64,000 nt of DNA, from the NCBI GenBank assembly GCA_964020085.1, contig OZ026603.1, positions 7,270,546-7,334,545 of the forward strand. Reading direction: 5' to 3'. The DNA comes from Micromussa lordhowensis (taxonomy: Eukaryota > Cnidaria > Anthozoa > Scleractinia > Lobophylliidae). The translations under genes and the position numbers were made by a program. The notes under the pieces were generated by a model that had not been told where the DNA came from, did not search any database, and saw only the letters and a program-made list of their open reading frames with translations. This document shows, piece by piece, positions 38,286 to 50,490 of the stretch (its first letter is position 1; each line of letters starts with the position of its first letter).

Positions 38286-39732
38286 GGCGCGGTTTGCAGC
38301 AAAATGTTTTGCTAGGCTGGCACTTCAAGGAAATCGTAGTTAGGACATGATGGCATTGGCGCCAGGGAGTTATTTCTGGCCCTCTTTTTGCAGTAGTTTC
38401 CCCTGGTCCCAACTTTGCAGAATTTCAGAAAACGCGCGCTGGGGGTCCCCTTGGCAAATTTGACATAGCTCGGCTTCACGGGCACTTTAAGAGGCGCGGT
38501 TTGCAGCAAAATGTTTTGCTATGTTGGCACTTCAAGGAAATCGAAGTTAGGACATGATGGCATTGGCGCCAGGGTGTTTTTTCTGGCCTTCTTTTTGCAG
38601 TAGTTTCCCCTGGTCCCAACTTTGCAGAATTTCATAAAACGCGCGCTGGGGGTCCCCTTGGCAAATTTGACATAGCTCGGCTTCACGGGCACTTTAAGAG
38701 GCGCGGTTTGCAGCAAAATGTTTTGCTTAGTTGGCACTTCAAGGAAATCCGAGTTAGGACATGATGGCATTGGCGCCAGGGTGTTTTTTCTGGCCTTCCT
38801 TTTGCAGTAGTTTCCCCTGGTCCCAACTTTGCAGAATTTCAGAAAACGCGCGCTGGGGGTCCCGTTGGCAAATTTGACATAGCTCGGCTTCACGGGCACT
38901 TTAAAAGGCGCGGTTTGCAGCAAAATGTTCTGCTAGGTTGGCACTTCCAGTTAAATTTTAGTTAGGACATGATGGCATTGGCGCCAGGGTGTTTTTTCTG
39001 GCCTTCTTTTTGCAGTAGTTTCCCATGGTCCCAACTTTGCAGAATTCAGAAAACGCGCGCTGGGGGTCCCCTTGGCAAATGTGACATAGCTCGGCTTCAC
39101 GGGCACTTTAAGAGGCGCGGTTTGCAGCAACATGTTCTGCTAGGTTGGCACTTTAAGGAAATCCTAGTTAGGACATGATGGAATTGGCGACGGGGTGTTT
39201 TTTTTGCCTTCTTTTTGCAGTAGTTTCCCCTGGTCCTAACTTTGCAGAATTTCAGAAAACGCGCGCTGGGGGTCCCCTTGGCAAATTTGACATAGCTCGG
39301 CTTCACGGGCACTTTAAGAGGCGCGGTTTGCAGCAAATTGTTGTGCTAGGTTGGCACTTCAAGAAAATTATAGTTAGGACATGATGACATTGGCGACAGG
39401 GTGTTTTTTCTGGCCTTCTTTTTGCAGTAGTTTCCCCTGGTCCCAACTTTGCAGAATTTCAGAAAACGCGCGCTGGGGGTCCCCTTGGCAAATTTGACAT
39501 AGCTCGGCTTCACGGGCACTTTAAGAGGCGCGGTTTGCAGCAAAATGTTCTGCTAGGTTGGCATTTTAATGAAATTCTAGTTAGGAAATGATGGCATTGG
39601 TGCCAGGGTTTTTTTTTGGCCTTCTTTTTGCAGTAGTTTTCCCTGGTCCCAACTTTGCAGAATTTCAGAAAACGCGCGCTGGGGGTCCCCTTGGCAAATT
39701 TGACATAGCTCGGCTTCACGGGCACTTCAAGA
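38286..39732 (+). repeat. Compound block, copy 3 (seven monomers)
   Basis: Starts with the GGGAGTTATTTCTGGCCCTC monomer and runs through GCTATGTTGGC, GCTTAGTTGGC, the GAATTCAG monomer, CAACATGTTC, AAGAAAATTATAG and a B-type monomer, ending at 39,732. It matches copy 1 at an offset of about 3,927 bp. Point differences again concentrate near monomer positions 41-61. Confidence 0.92.
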
Positions 39733-40767
39733 GGCGCGGTTTGCAGCAAAATGTTCTGCTTGGTTGGCACTTGAAGGGAATTTTAGTTAGAACATGCTGG
39801 CATTGGCGCTAGGGTGTTTTTTCTGGCCTTCTTTTTGCAGTAGTTTCCCCTGGTCCCAACTTTGCAGAATTTCAGAAAACGCGCGCTGGGGGTCCCCTTG
39901 GCAAATTTGACATAGCTCGGCTTTACGGGCACTTTAAGAGGCGCGGTTTGCAGCAAAATGTTCTGCTAGGTTGGCACTTTAAGGAAATTCTAGTTAGGAC
40001 ATGATGGTATTGGCGCCAGGGTGTTTTTTCTGGCCTTCTTTTTGCAGTAGTTTCCCCTGGTCCCAACTTTGCAGAATTTCAGAAAACGCGCGCTGGGGGT
40101 CCCCTTGGCAAATTTGACATAGCTCGGCTTCACGGGCACTTTAAGAGGCGCGGTTTGCAGCAAAATGTTCTGCTAGGTTGGCACTTTAAGGAAATTCTAG
40201 TTAGGACATGATGGTATTGGCGCCAGGGTGTTTTTTCTGGCCTTCTTTTTGCAGTAGTTTCCCCTGGTCCCAACTTTGCAGAATTTCAGAAAACGCGCGC
40301 TGGGGGTCCCCTTGGCAAATTTGACATAGCTCGGCGTCACGGGCACTTTAAGAGGCGCGGTTTGCAGCAAAATGTTCTGCTAGGTTGGCACTTCCAGGTA
40401 AATTTTAGTTAGGACATGATGGCATTGGCGCCAGGGTGTTTTTTCTGGCCTTCTTTTTGCAGTAGTTTCCCCTGGTCCCAACTTTGCAGAATTCCAGAAA
40501 ACGCGCGCTGGGGGTCCCCTTGGCAAATTTGACATAGCTCGGCTTCACGGGCACTTTAAGAGGCGCGGTTTGCAGCAACATGTTCTGCTAGGTTGGCACT
40601 TTAAGGAAATCCTAGTTAGGACATGATGGAATTGGCGACGGGGTGTTTTTTCGGCCTTCTTTTTGCAGTAGTTTCCCCTGGTCCCAACTTTGCAGAATTT
40701 CAGAAAACGCGCGCTGGGGGTCCCCTTGGCAAATTTGACATAGCTCGGCTTCACGGGCACTTTAAGA
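39733..40767 (+). repeat. Five monomers including a duplicated single monomer
   Basis: 39,940-40,146 and 40,147-40,353 are almost identical neighbours, both with GATGGTATTGG; the second differs at CTCGGCGTC. They are followed by a CTTCCAGGTAAAT monomer and a CAACATGTTC monomer, so 40,354-40,767 echoes the start of repeat II at 29,184. Confidence 0.87.
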
Positions 40768-41596
40768 GGCGCGGTTTGCAGCAAAATGTTTTGCTAGGTT
40801 GGCACGTGAAAGGAAAGTCTAGTTAGGACATGATGGCATTGGCGCCAGGGTGTTTTTTCTGGCCTTCTTTTTGCAGTAGTTTCCCCTGGTCCCAACTTTG
40901 CAGAATTTCAGAAAACGCGCGCTGGGGGTCCCCTTGAAAAATTTGACATAGCTCGGCTTCACGGGCACTTTAAGAGGCGCGGTTTGCAGCAAAATGTTCT
41001 GCTAGGTTGGCACTTCAAGGAAATTCTAGTTAGGACATGATGGCATTGGCGCCAGGGTGCTTTTTCTGGCCTTCTTTTTGCAGTAGTTTCCCCTGGTCCC
41101 AACTTTGCAGAATTTCAGAAAACGCGCGCTCGGGGTTCCATTGGCAAATTTGACATAGCTCGGCTTCACGGGCACTTTAAGAGGCGCGGTTTGCAGCAAA
41201 ATGTTTTGCTAGGTTGGCACGTGAAGGAAAGTCTAGTTAGGACATGATGGCATTGGCGCCAGGGTGTTTTTTCTGGCCTTCTTTTTGCAGTAGTTTCCCC
41301 TGGTCCCAACTTTGCAGAATTTCAGAAAACGCGCGCTGGGGGTCCCCTTGGAAAATTTGACATAGCTCGGCTTCACGGGCACTTTAAGAGGCGCGGTTTG
41401 CAGCAAAAAGTTCTGCTAGGTTGGCACTTCAAGGAAATTCTAGTTAGGACATGATGGCATTGGCGCCAGGGTGCTTTTTCTGGCCTTCTTTTTGCAGTAG
41501 TTTCCCCTGGTCCCAACTTTGCAGAATTTCAGAAAACGCGCGCTCGGGGTCCCATTGGCAAATTTGACATAGCTCGGCTTCACGGGCACTTTAATA
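40768..41596 (+). repeat. 2-monomer repeat, two copies
   Basis: Copies are 40,768-41,182 and 41,183-41,596. In each, the first monomer has CACGTGAA, GGAAAGTCTAG and an A-rich GAAAAATTTG or GGAAAATTTG; the second has GGTGCTTTTT, CTCGGGG and CCATTGGC. The first monomer of copy 1 is 208 bp, from one extra A. Confidence 0.9.
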
Positions 41597-43248
41597 GGCG
41601 CGGTTTGCAGCAAAATGTTCTGCTAGGTTGGCACTTCAAGGAAATAATAGTTAAGACATGATGGCATTGGCGCCAGGGTGTTTTTTCTGGCCTTCTTTTT
41701 GCAGTAGTTTCCCCTGGTCCCAACTTTGCAGAATTTCAGAAAACGCGCGCTGGGGGTCCCCTTGGCAAATTTGACATAGCTCGGCTTCACGGGCAGTTTA
41801 AGAGGCGCGGTTTGCAGCAAAATGTTTTGCTAGGTTTGCACTTCAAGGAAATCTTAGTTAGGACATGATGACATTGGCGCCAGGGTGTTTTTTTCTGGCC
41901 TTCTCTTTGCAGTAGTTTCCCCTGGTCCCAACTTTGCAGAATTTCAGAAAACGCGCGCTGGGGGTCCCCTTGGCAAATTTGACATAGCTCGGCTTCACGG
42001 GCACTTTAAGAGGCGCGGTTTGCAGCAAAATGTTTTGCTAGGTTGGCAGTTTAAGAAAATTCTAGTTAAGACATGATGACATTGGTGCCAGGTTTTTTTT
42101 CTGGCCTTCTTTTTGCAGTAGTTTCCCCTGGTCCCAACTTTGCAGAATTTCAGAAAACGAGCGCTGGGGGTCCCCTTGGCAAATTTGACATAGCTTGGCT
42201 TCACGGGCACTTTAAGAGGCGCGATTTGCAGCAAAATGTTCTGCTAGGTTGGCACTTTAAGGAAATTTTAGTTAGAACATGATGGCATTGGTGCCAGGGT
42301 TTTTTTCTGGCCTTCTTTTTGCAGTAGTTTCCCCTGGTCCCAACTTTGCAGAATTTCAGAAAACGCGCGCTGGGGGTCCCCTTGGCAAATTTGACATAGC
42401 TCGGCTTCACGGGCACTTTAAGAGGCGCGGTTTGCAGCAAAATGTTTTGCTAGGCTCGCACTTTAACGAAATCCTAGTTAGGACATGATGGCATTGGCGC
42501 CAGGGTGATTTTCTGGCCTTCTTTTTGCAGTAGTTTCCCCTGGTCCCAACTTTGCAGAATTTCAGAAAACGCGCTCGGGGTCCCCTTGGCAAATTTGACA
42601 TAGCTCGGCTTCACGGGCACTTTAAGAGGCGCGGTTTGCAGCAAAATGTTCTGCTAGGTTTACACTTTAAGGAAATTTTAGTTAGGACATGATGGCATTG
42701 GCGCTAGGGTGTTTTTTCTGGCCTTCTTTTTGCAGTAGTTTTCCCTGGTCCCAACTTTGCAGAATTTCAGAAAACGCGCGCTGGGGGTCTCCTTGGCAAA
42801 TTTGACATAACTCGGAGTCACGGGCATTTTAAGAGGCGCGGTTTGCCGCAAAATGTTCTGCTAGATTGGCACTTCAAGGAAATCCTAGTTAAGACATGAT
42901 GGCATTGGCGCCAGGGTGTTTTTTCTGGCCTTCTTTTTGCAGTAGTTTCCCCTGGTCCCAACTTTGCAGAATTTCAGAAAACGCGCGCTGGGGGTCCCCT
43001 TGGCAAATTTGACATAGCTCGGCTTCACGGGCACTTTAGGAGGCGCGGTTTAAAACAAAATGTTCTGCTAGGTTGGCACTTTAAGGAAATTTTAGTTAGG
43101 ACATGATAGCATTGGCGCCAGGGTGTTTTTTCTGGCCTTCTTTTTGCAGTAGTTTCCCCTGGTCCCAACTTTGCAGAATTTCAGAAAACGCGCGCTGGGG
43201 GTCCCCTTGGCAAATTTGACATAGCTCGGCTTCACGGGCACTTTAAGA
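41597..43248 (+). repeat. Mixed monomers
   Basis: Eight monomers, several with short T-runs (GGTTTTTTTTCTGG near 42,092, GGTGATTTTCTGG near 42,505) and one with a 2-bp shorter GCGC run (AAAACGCGCTCGGGG near 42,568). The 43,042 monomer has an unusual TTTAAAACAAAATG start. I found no fixed-offset duplicate within the window. Confidence 0.75.
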
Positions 43249-45523
43249 GGCGCGGTTTGCAGCAAAATGTTCTGCTTGGTTTACACTTTAAGGAAATTGT
43301 AGTTAGGACATGATGGCATTGGCGCCAGGCTGTTTTTTCTGGCCTTCTTTTTGCAGTAGTTTTCCCTGGTCCCAACTTTGCAGAATTTCAGAAAACGCGC
43401 GCTGGGGGTCCCCTTGGCAAATTTGACATAGCTCGGCTTCACAGGCACTTTAAGAGGCGCGGTTTGCAGCAAAATGTTCTGCTAGGTTGGCACTTCAAGA
43501 AAATGCTAGTTAGGACATGATGGCATTGGCGCCAGGTTGTTTTTCTGGCCTTCTTTTTGCAGTAGTTTCCCCTGGTCCCAACTTTGCAGAATTTCAGAAA
43601 ACGCGCGCTGGGGGTCCCCTTGGCAAATTTGACATAGCTCGGCTTCACGGGCACTTCAAGAGGCGCGGTTTGCAGCAAAATGTTTTGCTAGGTTGGCACA
43701 TCAAGGAAATGCTAGTTAGGACATAATGGCATTGGCGCCAGGGTGTTTTTTCTGGCCTTCTTTTTGCAGTAGTTTCCCCTGGTCCCAACTTTGCAGAATT
43801 TCAGAAAACGCGCGCTGGGGGTCCCCTTGGCAAGTTTGACATAGCTCGGCTTCACGGGCACTTTAAGAGGCGCGGTTTGCAGCAAAATGTTCTGCTAGGT
43901 TGGCACTTCAAGGAAATCTTAGTTAGGACATGATGGCATTGGCGCCAGGGTGTTTTTTCTGCCCTTATTTTGCAGGAGTTTCCCCTGGTTCCAACTTTGC
44001 AGAATTTCAGAAAACGCGCGCTGGGGGTCCTCTTGGCAAATTTGAAATAGCTCGGCTTCACGGGCACTTTAAGAGGCGCGGTTTGCAGCAAAATGTTCTG
44101 CTAGGTTGGCACTTCAAGGAAATGTTGATTAGGATATGATGGTATTGGCGCCAGGGTGTTTTTTCTGGCCTTCTTTTTGCAGGAGTTCCCCCTGGTCCCA
44201 ACTTTGCAGAATTTCAGAAAACGCGCGCTGGGGGTCCTCTTGGCAAATTTGACATAGCTCGGCTTCACGGGCACTTTAGGAGGCGCGGTTTGCAGCAAAA
44301 TGTTCTGCTAGGTTGGCACTTCAAGGAAATCTTAGTTAGGACATAATGTCATTGGTGCCAGGGTGTTTTTCCTGGCCTTCTTTTTGCAGTAGTTTCCCCT
44401 GGTCCCAACTTTGCAGAATTTCAGAAAACGCGCGCTGGGGGTTCTCTTGGCAAATTTGACATAGCTCGGCTTCACGGGCATTTTAAGAGGCGCGGTTTGC
44501 AGCAAAATGTTCTGCTAGGTTGGCACTTCAAGGAAATCCTAGTTAGGACATGATGGCAGTGGCGCCAGGGTGTTTTTTCTGGCCTTCTTTTTGCAGTAGT
44601 TTCCCCTGGTCCCAACTTTGCAGAATTTCAGAAAACGCGCGCTGGGGGTCCCCTTGGCCAATTTGACATAGCTCGGCTTCACGTGCACTTTAAGAGGCGC
44701 GGTTTGCAGCAAAATGTTCTGCTAAGTTGGCACTTTAAGGAAATTTAAGTTACGACATGATGGCATTGGCGCCAGGGTGTTTTTTCTGGCCTTCTTTTTG
44801 CAGTAGTTTTCCCTGGTCCCAACTTTGCAGAATTTCAGAAAACGCGCGCTGCGGGTCCCCTTGGCAAATTTGACATAGCTCGGCTTCACGGGCACTTTAA
44901 GAGGCGCAGTTTGCAGCAAAATGTTTTGCTAGATTAACACTTAAAGGAAATTCTAGTTAGGACATGATGGCACTGGCGCCAGGGTGTTTTTTCTGGCCTT
45001 CTTTTTGCAGTAGTTTCCCCTGGTCCCAACTTTGCAGAATTTCAGAAAACGTGCGCTGGGGGTCCCCTTGGCAAATTTGACATAGCTCGGCTTCACGGGC
45101 ACTTTAAGAGGCGCGGTTTGCAGCAAAATGTTCTGCTAGGTAGGCACTTCAAGGAAATCGTAGTTAGAACATGATGGCATTGGCGCCAGGGTGTTTTTTG
45201 TGGCCTTCTTTTTGCAGTAGTTTCCCCTGGTCCCAACTTTGCAGAATTTCAGAAAACGCGCGCTGGGGGTCCTTTTGGCAAAGTTGACATAGCTCGGCTT
45301 CACGGGCACTTTAAGAGGCGCGGTTTGCAGCAAAATGTTCTGCTAGGTTGGCACTTCAAGGAAATCCTAGTTAGGACATGATGGCATATGCGCCAGGGTG
45401 TTTTTTCTGGCCTTCTTTTTGCAGTAGTGTCCCCTGGTCCCAACTTTGCAGAATTTCAGAAAACGCGCGCTGGGGGTCCCCTTGGCAAATTTGACATAGC
45501 TCGGCTTCACGGGCACTTTAAGA
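43249..45523 (+). repeat. 11-monomer repeat, copy 1 (2,275 bp)
   Basis: Starts with GCTTGGTTTACAC. Later markers: CAGGTTGTTTTT; CACATCAAGG; CTTATTTTGCAGGAG; GTTGATTAGGATATG with GCAGGAGTTCCC; GTTCTCTTGG; GGCAGTGGCG; GCTAAGTTGG with CTGCGGG; GCTAGATTAACAC with ACGTGCGC; GGTAGGCAC with CCTTTTGG; then GCATATGCGCC. The first nine monomers (to 45,109) recur at 45,524-47,384. Confidence 0.95.
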
Positions 45524-47384
45524 GGCGCGGTTTGCAGCAAAATGTTCTGCTTGGTTTACACTTTAAGGAAATTGTAGTTAGGACATGATGGCATTGGCGC
45601 CAGGCTGTTTTTTCTGGCCTTCTTTTTGCAGTAGTTTCCCCTGGTCCCAACTTTGCAGAATTTCAGAAAACGCGCGCTGGGGGTCCCCTTGGCAAATTTG
45701 ACATAGCTCGGCTTCACAGGCACTTTAAGAGGCGCGGTTTGCAGCAAAATGTTCTGCTAGGTTGGCACTTCAAGAAAATGCTAGTTAGGACATGATGGCA
45801 TTGGCGCCAGGTTGTTTTTCTGGCCTTCTTTTTGCAGTAGTTTCCCCTGGTCCCAACTTTGCAGAATTTCAGAAAACGCGCGCTGGGGGTCCCCTTGGCA
45901 AATTTGACATAGCTCGGCTTCACGGGCACTTCAAGAGGCGCGGTTTGCAGCAAAATGTTTTGCTAGGTTGGCACATCAAGGAAATGCTAGTTAGGACATA
46001 ATGGCATTGGCGCCAGGGTGTTTTTTCTGGCCTTCTTTTTGCAGTAGTTTCCCCTGGTCCCAACTTTGCAGAATTTCAGAAAACGCGCGCTGGGGGTCCC
46101 CTTGGCAAGTTTGACATAGCTCGGCTTCACGGGCACTTTAAGAGGCGCGGTTTGCAGCAAAATGTTCTGCTAGGTTGGCACTTCAAGGAAATCTTAGTTA
46201 GGACATGATGGCATTGGCGCCAGGGTGTTTTTTCTGCCCTTATTTTGCAGGAGTTTCCCCTGGTTCCAACTTTGCAGAATTTCAGAAAACGCGCGCTGGG
46301 GGTCCTCTTGGCAAATTTGAAATAGCTCGGCTTCACGGGCACTTTAAGAGGCGCGGTTTGCAGCAAAATGTTCTGCTAGGTTGGCACTTCAAGGAAATGT
46401 TGATTAGGATATGATGGTATTGGCGCCAGGGTGTTTTTTCTGGCCTTCTTTTTGCAGGAGTTCCCCCTGGTCCCAACTTTGCAGAATTTCAGAAAACGCG
46501 CGCTGGGGGTCCTCTTGGCAAATTTGACATAGCTCGGCTTCACGGGCACTTTAGGAGGCGCGGTTTGCAGCAAAATGTTCTGCTAGGTTGGCACTTCAAG
46601 GAAATCTTAGTTAGGACATAATGTCATTGGTGCCAGGGTGTTTTTCCTGGCCTTCTTTTTGCAGTAGTTTCCCCTGGTCCCAACTTTGCAGAATTTCAGA
46701 AAACGCGCGCTGGGGGTTCTCTTGGCAAATTTGACATAGCTCGGCTTCACGGGCATTTTAAGAGGCGCGGTTTGCAGCAAAATGTTCTGCTAGGTTGGCA
46801 CTTCAAGGAAATCCTAGTTAGGACATGATGGCAGTGGCGCCAGGGTGTTTTTTCTGGCCTTCTTTTTGCAGTAGTTTCCCCTGGTCCCAACTTTGCAGAA
46901 TTTCAGAAAACGCGCGCTGGGGGTCCCCTTGGCCAATTTGACATAGCTCGGCTTCACGTGCACTTTAAGAGGCGCGGTTTGCAGCAAAATGTTCTGCTAA
47001 GTTGGCACTTTAAGGAAATTTAAGTTACGAGATGATGGCATTGGCGCCAGGGTGTTTTTTCTGGCCTTCTTTTTGCAGTAGTTTTCCCTGGTCCCAACTT
47101 TGCAGAATTTCAGAAAACGCGCGCTGCGGGTCCCCTTGGCAAATTTGACATAGCTCGGCTTCACGGGCACTTTAAGAGGCGCAGTTTGCAGCAAAATGTT
47201 TTGCTAGATTAACACTTAAAGGAAATTCTAGTTAGGACATGATGGCACTGGCGCCAGGGTGTTTTTTCTGGCCTTCTTTTTGCAGTAGTTTCCCCTGGTC
47301 CCAACTTTGCAGAATTTCAGAAAACGTGCGCTGGGGGTCCCCTTGGCAAATTTGACATAGCTCGGCTTCACGGGCACTTTAAGA
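45524..47384 (+). repeat. 11-monomer repeat, copy 2 (nine monomers present)
   Basis: 1,861 bp that match 43,249-45,109 at an offset of exactly 2,275 bp. I saw only two substitutions: T at 43,363 is C at 45,638, and C at 44,756 is G at 47,031. The match runs about 50 bp past 47,384 and then stops where copy 1 enters its last two monomers. It is among the youngest events in the window. Confidence 0.95.
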
Positions 47385-49662
47385 GGCGCGGTTTGCAGCA
47401 AAATGTTCTGCTAGGTAGGCACTTCAAGGAAATCCTAGTTAGGACATGATGGCATTGGCGCCAGGGTTTTTTTTCTGGCCTTCTTTTTGCAGTAGTTTCC
47501 CCTGGTCCCAACTTTGCAGAATTTCAGAAAACGCGCGCTGGGGGTCCCCTTGGAAAACTTGACATAACTCGGCTTCACGGGCACTTTAAGAGGCGCGGTT
47601 TGCAGCAAAATGTTCTGCTAGGTTGGCACTTCAAGGAAATTTTAGTTAGGACATGATGGCATTGGCGCCAGGGTGTTTTTTTTCTGGCCTTCTTTTTGCA
47701 GTAGTTTCCCCTGGTCCCAACTTTGCAGAATTTCAGAAAACGCGCGCTGGGGGTCCTCTTGGCAAATTTGACATAGCTCGGCTTCACGGGCACTTTAAGA
47801 GGCGCGGTTTGCAGCAAAATGTTTTGCTAGGTTGGCACTTGAAGAAAATCCTAGTTAGGGCATGATGGCATTGGCGCCAGGGTGTTTTTTCTGGCCTTCT
47901 TTTTGCAGTAGTTTCCCCTGGTCCCAACTTTGCAGAATTTCAGAAAACGCGCGCTGGGGGTCTCCTTGGAAAATTTGACATAGCTCGGCTTCACGGGCAC
48001 TTTAAGAGGCGCGGTTTGCAGCAAAATGTTTTGCTGGGTTGGCACTTTAAGGAAATCGTAGTTAGGACATGATGGCATTGGCGCCAGGGTGTTTTTTCTG
48101 GCCTTCTTTTTGCAGTAGTTTTCCCTGGTCCCAACTTTGCAGAATTTCAGAAAACGCGCGCTGGGGGTCCCCTTGGCAAATTTGACATAGCTCGGCTTCA
48201 CGGGCACTTTAAGAGGCGCGGTTTGCAGCAAAATCTTTTGCTAGGTTGGCACTTCAAGGAAATCTTAGTAACGACATGATGGCATTGGCTCCAGGGTGTT
48301 TTTTCTGGCCTTCTTTTTGCAGTAGTTTCCCCTGGTCCCAACTTTGCAGAATGTCAGAAAACGCGCGCTGGGGGTCCCCTTGGCAAATTTGACATAGCTC
48401 GGCTTCACGGGCAGTTTAAGAGGCGCGGTTTGCAGCAAAATGTTTTGCTAGGATGGCACTTCAAGGAAATCGTAGTTAGAACATGATGGCATTGGCGCCA
48501 GGGTGTTTTTTGTGGCCTTCTTTTTGCAGTAGTTTCCCCTGGTCCCAACTTTGCAGAATTTCAGAAAACGCGCGCTGGGGGTCCTTTTGGCAAAGTTGAC
48601 ATAGCTCGGCTTCACGGGCACTTTACGAGGCGCGGTTTACAGCAAAATGTTCTGCTAGGTTGGCACTTCAAGGAAATTCTAGTTAGGACATGATGGCATT
48701 GGTGTCAGGGTGTTTTTTCTGGCCTTCTTTTTGCAGTAGTTTTCCCTAATCTCAACTTTGCAGAATTTCAGAAAACGCGCGCTGGGGGTCCCCTTGGCAA
48801 ATTTGACATAGCTCGGCTTCACGGGCATTTTAAGAGGCGCGGTTTGCAGCAAAATGTTCTGCTAGGCTGGCACTTTAAGGAAGTTCTAGTTAGAACATGA
48901 TGGCATTGGCGCCAGGGTGTTTTTTCTGGCCTTCTTTTTGCAGTAGTTTCCCCTGGTCCCAACTTTGCAGAATTTCAGAAAACGCGCGCTGGGGGTCTCC
49001 TTGGCAAATTTGACATAGCTCGGCTTTACGGGCACTTTAAGAGGCGCGGTTTGCAGCAAAATGTTCTGCTAGGTTAGCACTTTAAGGAAATTGTAGTTAC
49101 GACATGATGGCATCGGCGCCAGGGTGTTTTTTCTGGCCTTGATTTTGCAGTAGTTTTCCCTGGTCCCAACTTTGCAGAATTTCAGAAAACGCGCGCTGGG
49201 GGTCCCCTTAGCAAATTTGACATAGCTCGGCTTCACGGGCACTTTAAGAGGCGCGGTTTGCAGCAAAATGTTCTGCTAGGTTGGCACTTCAAGGAAATTT
49301 TAGTTAAGACATGATGGCATTGGCGCCAGGGTGTTTTTTCTGCCCTTATTGTGCAGGAGTTTCCCCTGGTCCTAGCTTTGCAGAATTTCAGAAAACGCGC
49401 GCTGGGGGTCCCCTTGGCAAATTTGACATAGCTCGGCTTCACGGGCACTTTAAGAGGCGCGGTTTGCAGCAAAATGTTCTGCTAGGTTGGCACTTTAAGG
49501 AAATTTTAATTAGGACATGATGGCATTGGCGCCAGGGTGTTTTTTCTGGCCTTCTTTTGGCAGGAGTTCCCCCTGGTCCCGACTTTGCAGAATTTCAGAA
49601 AACGCGCGCTGGGGGTCCTCTTGGCAAATTTGACATAGCTCGACTTCACGGGCACTTTAAGA
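46971..49662 (+). repeat. 13-monomer block matching 58,980-61,878
   Basis: The block overlaps the end of the 11-mer. Marker order from 46,971: GCTAAGTTGG with CTGCGGG; GCTAGATTAACAC with ACGTGCGC; GGTAGGCAC with a long T-run; a monomer with an extended T-run (TTTTTTTTCTGG); GTTAGGGCATG; GGAAAATTTG; GGCTCCAGGG with GAATGTCAG and GGCAGTTTAAG; CCTTTTGG; TTCCCTAATCTC; GGAAGTTCTAG; CATCGGCG; CTTATTGTGCAGGAG; GGCAGGAGTTC. The order recurs from 58,980. Confidence 0.92.
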
Positions 49663-50490
49663 GGCGCGGTTTGCAGCAAAATGTTCTGCTAGGTTGGCAC
49701 TTTAAGGAAATGCTAGATAAGACATGATGGCATTGGCGCCAGGGTGTTTTTTCTGGCCTTCTTTTTGCAGTAGTTTCCCCTGGTCCCAACTTTGCAGAAT
49801 TTTAGAAAACGCGCGCTGGGGGTCCCCTTGGCAAATTTGACATAGCTCGGCTTCACGGGCACTTTAGGAGGCGCGCTTTGAAGCAAAATGTTCTGCTAGG
49901 TTGGCACTTCAAGGAAGTTCTAGTTAGGATATGATGGCATTGGCGCCAGGGTGTTTTTTCTGGCCTTTTTTTTGCAGTAGTTTCCCCTGGTCCCATTTTT
50001 GCAGAATTTCAGAAAACGCGCGCTGGGGGTGCCCTTGGCAAATTTGACATAGCTCGACTTCACGGGCACTTTAAGAGGCGCGGTTTGCAGCAAAATGTTC
50101 TGCTAGGTTGGCACTTCAAGGAAATCTTAGTTAGGACATGATGGCATTGGCGCCAGGGTGTTTTTTCTGGCCTTCTTTTTGCAGTAGTTTGCCCTGGTCC
50201 CAACTTTGCAGAATTTCAGAAAACGCGCGCTGGGGGTCCCCTTGGCAAATTTGACATAGCTCGGCTTCACGGGCACTTTAAGAGGCGCGGTTTGCAGCAA
50301 AATGTTCTGCTAGGTTGGCACTTTAAGGAAATCCTAGTTAGGACATGATGACATTGGCCCCAGGGTGTTTTTTCTGGCCTTCTTTTTGCAGTAGTTTCCC
50401 CTGGTCCCAACTTTGCAGAATTTCAGAAAACGCGCGCTGGGGGTCCCCTTGGCAAATTTGACATAGCTCGGCTTCACGGGCACTTTAAGA
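49663..50490 (+). repeat. Four linker monomers
   Basis: The first has GATAAGACATG and ends CTTTAGGAGGCGCG. The second (49,870) starts GCGCGCTTTGAAGC and carries GGATATG, a long T-run before GCAG, CCCATTTTTGCAG and GGGTGCCC; its right half recurs at 62,292. The last two are near consensus, one with TTTGCCCTGG and one with GATGACATTGGCCCC. Confidence 0.82.
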
